A stretch of 64,000 nucleotides of DNA from Mauremys mutica (Eukaryota; Chordata; Testudines; Geoemydidae). Location of the stretch: positions 29,610,003-29,674,002 of the forward strand of contig NC_059075.1 of the NCBI RefSeq assembly GCF_020497125.1, in the 5' to 3' direction. Of the stretch, positions 56,266 to 64,000 are shown piece by piece (position 1 is the stretch's first letter; each line of letters begins with the position of its first letter). Both the position numbers and the translations under genes were made by a program. The notes under the pieces were generated by a model that saw only the letters and a list, made by a program, of their open reading frames with translations, ran no database searches and had not been told where the DNA came from.

Positions 56266-57860
56266 GTGAGTAAAGATTATTTTAACTTTTCTGTATAAAA
56301 AGCAAAACGCTTCTTCTCTCACTTTACAAAGAAAACTACTAAATCTCTGGCAGATTTCACCAACAGTTGGTCTTCATTTTTTTTCCCCATTCCATCAATC
56401 CTTTTTTTGTTTCATTCCCTTATTATTCAGACATTCACTCTGGGAAAATCAAGTCTGATGCTGCTAAGTGTATATGATGGATCCTATCCAATCTTGTGGC
56501 CAATGGTTAGGCTTTTCTTTTCTGTATCAACTAGTAAGAGTCAATAACACTGGTTATGATTAGGTGGTGTAATCTGTGTTTATTGCATTTAAATACAATA
56601 AGGCTTAAAGGAAAGAAGAGCTGCCTGCGTGTAAGAAACTTGTAAAGAAGTTAATCCATGATGCGGAGAATATTCTTGCAACCCAATGAACAGGAAGGAG
56701 ACTAAACTATTGCTTATTTTGGTAATGGCCCATCTACTGATGGTCTTGAGGGGTGACTGGTTTTTCTTCCTGTTTGCTAAGTCTGAATGGCTATATTTCC
56801 ACTGTGCCATAGGTAAAAGCAGTGATTAAAGTGGTGTGAAAACAGTTGGGGTTCTGTCATCTGAGCTGAAATAAATTTTATGTGCTTGATACAGACAATT
56901 CACACTTTCATGTATATATTTATTTCATAATAATCACGTTCAGTTTTTAGCTCGAGAAACTATTTACTACTATTGTTTTTAAATGAGGACAGAGTTACAC
57001 ACCAAACTTCTATTGAGACAATAACTAGTTGTGATATTTTTAAATTTTAACATACTGTCCTTTGCTAACTCTAGTGATGGTCCAACATAAGCTGACAAAA
57101 CAACTTCCAAAGTCCTTCATAAAGGGAAGGGAAGACTGAAAGTTCGCCTCTCAGGAGCACAGCTTGATTTAAAAAAATTTTTTTGGCCATGTCTGTGATC
57201 CCACCCATTTCAAGCACTGGTTAAAGGGACATCGTGAGAGAAATGATTTTTTGAGCTTACAAGCAGAAGTTGGTACAGTAAAAGATATTACCTCCCGCAC
57301 CTTGTCTCTTACATTAGTATCTGACGCTTTTGTTGTGCCAGGGTAACCCCTTAGAGCACGATAACCGAAAGAGATCAGAATACAGGCTTTGTTCCCAGTT
57401 CATCTCGTGCATTAGTACTTTGCATCATTGTCACTCTTTTGTTGCTGATCAGTTGCACTCTTGCCCTGCACTAAAGTGAGGACCTTGCTCACGTGCTGCT
57501 CAGGTGCTGAAAGAGGGAGTTCACCAGTAGCAGCAGCACAGCTGACACCGTGTACACTGCGAAAGAGGGATGGGGTGTGAGTTGAGGTTGTTTGGTGTTG
57601 CCCTTGTTTCTGCCTGAAAGATCTTTCTAAACGTCAGCCGAGGTGCAGAAAAAATCCTTACAGACATAAATAAAATCTTTTTTAAAAATCAGATCATGCT
57701 ATTTAAAGACTCTTCTCTCAGAAAAAAATACATTAAAAAAAAAAAAGATTAGTTTGACAACATTAAATTTGGGAGTGTCCCTTTAAGGTGTATGAGAATA
57801 TCCTCATGACGATCAGCTGCTTGACAGCATTACAAGAAAAGAAAGAATCTGCCTTAATGT
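56266..57860. other. No gene recognised
   Basis: AT-rich unique-looking sequence, compatible with intron. Confidence 0.4.
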
Positions 57861-58110
57861 CCAGCTGTATTTATCCTTACTCCCCTAGCATGCTACAGCC
57901 ACGAGTTCTTCCTCCTTCCCTTTGTCAGCTGCTGCCAGGAGCCGAACAGTGCATTGTTCATTGTTTGCTGTTTGTTTAGAATCGCCAGATCTATGCCTTT
58001 GAGATGCTGGTAATATTTATCAGCTTTACATGCTAGAGAAGATGAGCATTAGCCGGCATCTTATGATGATGATGATGATCATTATTATAACATTAATAAT
58101 AATTGCTGAC
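57861..58110. promoter_or_regulatory. Possible conserved non-coding element
   Basis: Unique-looking sequence dense in transcription-factor-type sites: E-box CAGCTG (57864, 57928), SOX-like ATTGTTCATTGTT (57953), FOX-like TGTTTGTTTAG (57969), ending in an ATGATGATG run. No repeat signature. This is only a guess by appearance; comparison with other vertebrates would decide. Confidence 0.22.
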
Positions 58111-60487
58111 AGTTGGCCTTGGTATATTTCATTGGGTTTCTAACTGCTGCACTGTTTATTAAAGTAATGAGACAGCCATATGAGAAGAACTCAGCACAGC
58201 ACCTAATGGCTGCGAAGAGGGGAAGATCCTTTTTACTTCCCTGGGTTAAGTTCCTGTGCTTATATTATGATGATTGGGTGAGTCTCCATTATGGCAGGGC
58301 TCATAAGCAGAGTCCAGTTATTGAATGGGGGACTCTGTAATTAAGTGTGGTTTAACGTCTGTTCACCAACTAGACATAAACCAAGTGGAAAAGACCTTTT
58401 TTACACCGAGAAAATTTGGAAACGTTTGGCGGGAACTTGGTGAGGACTCAGTGAAAAGATACTTTTATGGAATCAAACCTCACAGCATTGTAGAGGCTGC
58501 CCTGGGATCTTGACTTTGAGAGATCTGCCCCTAACAGCTATACCTAGAGTACAGGTGGGTAACCAGTAACCTTTACTGGAGCATAGCTGTTGAAAGACAA
58601 TTATTCCCCCTCAGCAGCAAGGGAGGAACGTGCTTCCATGGTTGCACTGTTGACGTTTCATGAGATCTGAGGCTTACCTTCCTGTAATGGTCCTCACTCG
58701 GGATTTGCTTGGGAAGCATGGCCTAGTGGTCAAGGCCGCAATCTGTGACTGGCAGGGAAGGGAGCCCAGTCCCTCCCACTCCACCCTTTGGGCTACCAGT
58801 CGCCTGGCAACTGAGGTTAAGGCCTGCCACTTCTTCTTGTCCCCAGTCAGCTTAGTCCAAGGCTTTCCTATGTTGGGGAAGTCTGAATCAAATAAGTAAG
58901 GGGGGGGGTTACCAGGGTCCACAGGCGGAGGAGAGGGGGATACTTCCCTCTCTGAGGTGGGTCTTCCTTTCCCTGGGGGAGGGCCCCTTTGGACAGCTAT
59001 GTCAGAGACTTTAGGCTTCCCTCTTCTCTGTGCTGCTGCAACTGTGGGTTGCAGGTCTGCTCACTTCCAGCTCCACCGCCAAAATGAGCTGTTTCCCTGT
59101 CTTTTAATTCCGATACGAGATGGAGCATTTGCTGCAGGTGTGCGGGGCAGGGCTGACTGGGCCCAAAATCCTTTATTGCCCAGTGTGTGGTTTGTACACT
59201 CCATCACAGTTCCTCTGCAGTGTTGAGTATTTTCCTCCTTCTCTTAGTAAAGAATTTACCTCATAGCTCAGGGTGTCCTGATAAATCTTACTGCCGACAG
59301 GACTTTAGATGCAACCTCCCTGCTACCAAATCAAACCAAGTTATTCTGCACATGCCCCTCCCCCCCCCCGCCGCCCAATGCAAACTTTCTTTGCATAGAG
59401 ATGTAACCAGAAATCTGTGTATTCTTTTCATACCAGACTCCCTGAAAACCTCCATTGCCCACATGATGTGCTTCCTCAGCTGTGCTAATAGATGAGGAAT
59501 GATGGTTTTGGTATTTGATCTGCTGGACAAGATTTATTTGGCAGTAGTGTTGTTTTCCTGTGTTAAGCAGCAGGACTTCTTTGCTTTCCAGGAACAGATC
59601 CTATTGTGAGCTGTCCCAGAACAAGCCACCTCATTTTCTTGACAATAAACAACTTGACACACACAGATACACAGACCCTTGCATCTATGTTCCTGTTTGC
59701 ACAAGATCAGAAATGTTGCCACTGATTTCTGAATATATTTAGTGTGATGTGTGTACACAGTCTACCAGGATACCCAAAGAATCAGTAACAGGAATTTGCT
59801 GCTAACCTGTTGGATTCAACAGGATGGCTAGTCTGCAGTAGTGTACTAAACAGGCATGTGGTGATTTGTGTGAACAAGCACCAAATCTTTGTCTCATTTC
59901 CTAAAATGTTGCTCAGGGTGGGGGAAGATCCATGGATCTTCCTAATAAAAGAAAGGAAGTTTTTGGGGAAGTGCAGATATGTTTTCCTATTTCTCTTCTC
60001 TGTGAGAAGATAAGGTGACCCTTTTCCTTTCACTGGTGCTAATGAAAGCCCCAAGCTCATTTTCCTTAGTTAATTTCTACCTATATATTGGTGGTGAGCT
60101 ACTCTTGGATGACAGTTACAGACTTTGCTACTGGATTTGATGTTAAGGCCAGCCCAAGTTTCTGACCTTTGTCTGAGACTTCAGGCTGTAGGTGCAGAGT
60201 TGTAGAGTTCCAAATTCTTGGACAGTCAGCAAGCAAACATATTTGTGAAAATGAACTGATGCAGGGCAAGGAATGCTAATGGTAGGTTAAATAAGCATCC
60301 TCTTCCACCCACTGGTAAAACATTACTTTTGTACCAAGAATTTATAAAACTATGAACTCTTGGAACTCATTTACAAAACTTTTCTTAAACATTACATGAA
60401 TATATTGTCTCATACTATAGAATTAGAATTTATAATCCCTATTCCATAATGAGAGAGCTTTGAGCTATAATGTGTCTGTCTTAAAAC
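58111..60487. other. No gene; possible tRNA-headed SINE near 58710-58870
   Basis: At 58720-58740 TGGCCTAGTGG fits an A-box consensus, and GGGAGCCCAGTCCC follows where a B box would stand, but the match is poor. The rest is unassigned. Confidence 0.35.
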
Positions 60488-60499
60488 TATCTTTAGATA

Positions 60500-60619
60500 T
60501 CAGAGGGGTAGCCGTGTTAGTCTGGATCTGTAAAAGCAGAAAGAGTATTCACCCACGAAAGCTCATGTTCCTATATGTCTGCTAGTCTATAAGGTGCCAC
60601 AGGACTCTTTGCTGCTTTT
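60500..60619. mobile_element. Fold-back PLE-tail insertion with 12-bp TSD
   Basis: The left piece TCAGAGGGGTAGCCGTGTT through GTAAAAGCAGAAAGAG is the reverse complement of the PLE end. The right piece runs from TATTCACCCACGAAAGCTC to GACTCTTTGCTGCTTTT in the plus direction. TATCTTTAGATA flanks both sides (60488-60499 and 60620-60631). Only the second half of the hammerhead motif remains. CpG-free, high similarity to the PLE at 3850-3919. Confidence 0.85.
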
Positions 60620-60631
60620 TATCTTTAGATA

Positions 60632-60879
60632 GGTTTTTTCCTCAGAAAGCATTTTATCAAAAAAATACGATTAAAAAAAAAAAGCATTGATTTTTATCCA
60701 CCCTGGCGCCCAATTTAAGTTGCCTGTATTAGTTTAACTAGTAATGTGGCCTCTTGCTCCCATCAGCTTGGCTGCCTGGCCTGAGGTGGTAGGGGTAATA
60801 ATACCTTGCTTTGCAAAACCTCTCTAAGATTAGAGATATGCACATTTTTATAAAGGGGAATCCTCACAAGGACATCTGA
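60632..60879. other. No gene recognised
   Basis: Unassigned, with an A run near 60672. Confidence 0.35.
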
Positions 60880-61170
60880 GGATGGCTTACATTTATTTTT
60901 GTTTCAAGTTATGCAAATCAGTATTAATTAGCTGCAGCCCTTAGGCCCCTGACAAATGGCCCGGTTAGCTTTTGTGTTGCAAAGTTTGGGGCACTTCAAA
61001 GCTCACTTAATTAACTACCTCACCCAACCTTTCCTGGAGACATAATTCATATTTTTCTATTTTTAAAATGAAGATTTATAAGTATTTTTTTGGTGCTTAA
61101 TTAACATTACCATGCTTTGTCTTGATAAGACATTGAAGTTGCTTGGCTGCGAAACTGGGATTAGTCACTG
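60880..61170. promoter_or_regulatory. Possible conserved non-coding element
   Basis: Unique-looking block with homeodomain-type ATTAATTAGC (60933), TTAATTAAC (61008, 61096) and GGATTAG (61159) sites, and no repeat signature. Judged only by appearance. Confidence 0.22.
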
Positions 61171-62667
61171 AATTCCAAGCTCTGATTTTTTTTTTTTTTT
61201 TTTAAATAAAGTAACCATGGGACCTGGAAGATAAAATGTTTTTTAATGTGGAACAGCTGATTGTAGTAGTCAGAATGGTCTAGGTTGCTGCTTTTGTTTT
61301 TCCTTTTCCCCACAACTCTCTGGGAATTCAGATATTTCAAATCTCTTATTTTTGAGTGGAAAACTATCCTTTAAACAGTTGGCTTTGCTGAAATCCGTGA
61401 AAGAGAACTGAGGTTTTTATCTTGAATCAAAGTAAAATACTGGTGACAACAGTTTCCACTAATTGTTGCCAGGGAACAGTTGTTTTCTTGAAATGTTGAG
61501 AGGTTTATTTTCACATGAAGTATTAAATGGAATAAGTTAGGAACGGCAAAATATAACCAAGAGGAAGGGTGCTTATAAAATACATATCCAATAACATATA
61601 CAGAAAGATGGGACTGGAGAGCTTCCAAAGCAAGCAGAGTGGCTGAGATGTTGGAGTTGGCTTGCTGGAATAATAACGTTTATTTTCATTTGCATGCCAG
61701 CATCTCAGTAAAGTGCACATTCTCCTGGGTATGGCATTCAATTCTGACCTCAGTGCGTCTCTTGGAAAAGCTAGTACAAAGCCCTCAAAATCCGTCTGAC
61801 TTTTGCAGGTAATTTACAGATGTTTTGACATGTGGGATTAGAAGTTACAGGTGTTCAATTTAACATTAAAGGAGATTCTGGTGACTTCTTAAGGTTACAT
61901 TTTGATTTACTTTATAAAATAGTTATGGTGCGGGAGTGTGTTCTAAAACTAAAGTACGGTGTGGAATTAAAAAAAAAAAATCCACAACTCTATCGCTAAG
62001 AAATAAGAATTAAAAAAAAAAAATCCTAAACAAAACGCTAGCTCTTTTTAATTTTTTTTTTTAGGATTAAGGCAATGTGATAGTCTCCTTCAGCTGGTTA
62101 TATCGCTAACTGCAAAGCACTATTTGCTGAGGTGGCAGGAATTGCAGATTCCAGTACATTCACAGAGAGAGAAAGAGGGAGGTTTGGACATGATTGGTCA
62201 TTATATCCTGCAAATTGGAGTTAGAAGCAGAATCAAACATATTTGTTTCTGTTCCATTCAGAACACCTGCATAAATACATATTTGTAGGAAAAAATAAAT
62301 AGAAAAAAGATAAAGTACTTCACACTGTAGTGATTAAGAAGACAAGTTAAGTTAAATGTATATTTTAAAAAATAAATCATTCCGAGATATTGACCTTTTA
62401 AAATTGCAGTTACATCTACTGCATTTTATCTTAAGGGTATGAATTACTGTACAGTTAGATGCTTTTGAAAATTTTACCTGTTGAGTTTCAGTGAGGTTTT
62501 GGCTCCTAAATTATTTTTGAAAATAGGATTTAGGCACTTTTAAAAATCTTGCCAAAATTCAGTAACCTGTAACTGTATGTAATGAGGAACATTTAGATTT
62601 TATCTTATGCTACTTTGACACATGGAGACTTGAATGCTTAGCCCCCAGCACATCAATTTGAGATTGT
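61171..62667. other. No gene; poly(T)/poly(A) runs
   Basis: AT-rich DNA with T runs at 61187-61203 and A runs near 61969 and 62011. An old MITE-like stretch (GCTTTTGAAAATTTTACC) lies at 62461-62578. Confidence 0.4.
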
Positions 62668-62955
62668 GAGGAGTGGCCGTGTGGCCTAATGGATAGGGCA
62701 CAGGTCTGACAGTCAGAAAACCTGAGATAAAATCCTGGCCTCATTAAAATCAATGGCAAAACTCCCTTTGACTTTAATAGAGCCAAGATTTCAGCCCTGG
62801 CTTTGCTACTGACTCGCTGTGGCCTTGGGCAAGTTACTTAACCTCTGTGCTTTGGCTTCCCCATCTATAAAATGAAGATACATAACCTTAATCATGTAAT
62901 GCTAAGCATAATGCTTTGAGATCCTTGGCTGCAATGTGCTATGGAAATGTACCAG
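62668..62955 (+). repeat. MIR-like SINE with tRNA-type head
   Basis: The head GTGTGGCCTAATGGATAGGG has an A-box-like TGGCCTAATGG, with a degraded B box at GAGATAAAATCC. The core GCCTTGGGCAAGTTACTTAA, CCTCTGTGCTTTGG, CCCCATCTATAAAATGAAG is the typical CORE-SINE/MIR sequence. Confidence 0.75.
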
Positions 62956-64000
62956 AGGCACCTAGGGCAATTGGATTTGATGCTTTTTTAAAAAAAAATT
63001 TTAAGTGCTTAGTTTTTGCACAAATGGCTGTTGGCTATCTTTGACTGCATGAGACGTCTGAAATGGTTTTGCCTTTCTGGATGGGGACATCATGACTAGG
63101 AACCTGAGAAAATCACAATTTCATCAATTTCAGTGATACAATTTTTCCAACAACGGGGAGGTGGTAGCGGGCATCGTGCCAGTCTTGTGTGTTGGTGGGC
63201 GAGCTTGGTGGTTGGGAACTGAGCAGGAGAAAGTAAGAGCGGGGGGAAAAAGTCTGCAGCCCTGGGAGTAAATGGCAGCAGTTTGGGGCTGGAGAGGACT
63301 CAGCGGCTGATTTTGGGCAAAGGAATGCAGCAGTGACCTTTCGTTGACTGCATTCTGTGCACCTCCCATGAAAACTGCCACTTTCCCTGTGACATTGCCT
63401 CATTTAAAAAGAAAAAAAATCCATGATTTTCTCAGGGCCCTAATCATGATAGGGTCTCAAGACAGAGCAAATGAAATGAGCCTGGGGTCTTGTAACTCAG
63501 GAAATGCTTTTTTTTTTTTTTTAAACTTTATAATCTGTGGTTTGCACTGAAGCATACATGCAACTGTTGCAGTGTCTTTGTGTGTGTAGTTGTCAGCCCA
63601 GAACTCCCTATTTTAACCCTTATTCTTGCATTCGGAAAGGTGGGGACATAAACTTGTCACAGGTACTAGGCTAACTGCACCTCTGACTCCTCTGAGCATG
63701 GCCCCTCTCAAGCCTTTGTCACCTGCCTCAGGGTGGAATCATGCAGTTCTCCCACTCTCAGGCCAGGCTTTGGGCTGCAGGTCGTCTGATCACCGGGATT
63801 ATCTCAGCAGGTCTGATTTAGGCTCAGACCTTGCTCTTCTGATCCCTTTGGGAGCAATGACAGTGGAACCTAATGACCAGACAGCCTTTTTAGAGCAATA
63901 TTATTTATTTAGAACAAAAACATTATGGAGAAAAGAGATCTTAAAAACAATAAAAGTAGAAGACACAAGTATAATCTATCAGGTGTCTGTCCATTTTCTA
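62956..64000. other. No gene; possible LTR-like end
   Basis: Mostly unassigned. From about 63740 the sequence with GGTCTGATTTAGGCTCAGACC and TATTATTTATTTAGAAC could be the start of another LTR-type repeat cut by the window edge. Confidence 0.3.

Noticed and set aside
58710..58790. tRNA gene
   Set aside because: The A-box-like match is good, but no acceptor stem or proper B box forms; at most a SINE head.

Overview
The window looks like chromosomal DNA of a turtle (probably a cryptodiran). I see no intact host protein-coding gene. The reasons are the repeats: a CR1 LINE with the ATTCTATG-type 3' end, a tRNA-headed SINE with a CR1-like tail (the tortoise Pol III/SINE type), many Harbinger and hAT miniature elements, and a Penelope-like retroelement. 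A crocodilian is a less likely alternative.

Layout. Bases 1-3919 hold a head-to-tail pair of Penelope-like elements (PLE): the end of one copy (1-1029), then a nearly intact copy (1030-3919) with reverse transcriptase and GIY-YIG endonuclease regions. It sits inside the pol region of an endogenous retrovirus that runs on the minus strand (3920 to about 6036; pol, protease and gag-like pieces in reverse order). Next on the same strand is an intronless, broken copy of the kinesin gene KIF22, split into a tail part (about 6037-6811) and a motor part (10150-11405). The two parts share a duplicated block of about 250 bp. Between them lies about 3.3 kb that looks LTR-like and contains a 1.57-kb hAT element with minisatellites.

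Bases 11.4-20 kb are mostly unassigned, with Myb/SANT-like remnants, a small MITE and a short fold-back PLE insertion. Bases 20049-25261 form a Harbinger composite: two decayed transposases facing each other around a Myb-like gene, bounded by inverted ends and TAA flanks. Bases 26.9-32 kb hold hAT and mariner-like elements. Bases 31813-36091 are an endogenous retrovirus with two LTRs and a 4-bp target duplication but no recognisable pol. A CR1 LINE follows on the minus strand (36924-38525), then a hAT nested in a Harbinger-like MITE (39558-40747), an older CR1, and MIR-like and other short repeats to the end. The right half (about 41.5-64 kb) reads like intron or intergenic DNA. It has one candidate 25-nt micro-exon (56241-56265) and stretches that look like conserved non-coding DNA.

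The strongest unusual signals are these. (1) The PLE tail has a hammerhead-ribozyme-like core, present in both tandem copies and in a derived insertion. (2) Four short PLE insertions all have the same design, an inverted piece of the tail joined to the tail itself, flanked by 10-14-bp target duplications. (3) The KIF22 retrocopy is split by LTR-like sequence and abuts retroviral gag in the same orientation. No database search was possible, so family names rest on motifs recognised by eye.
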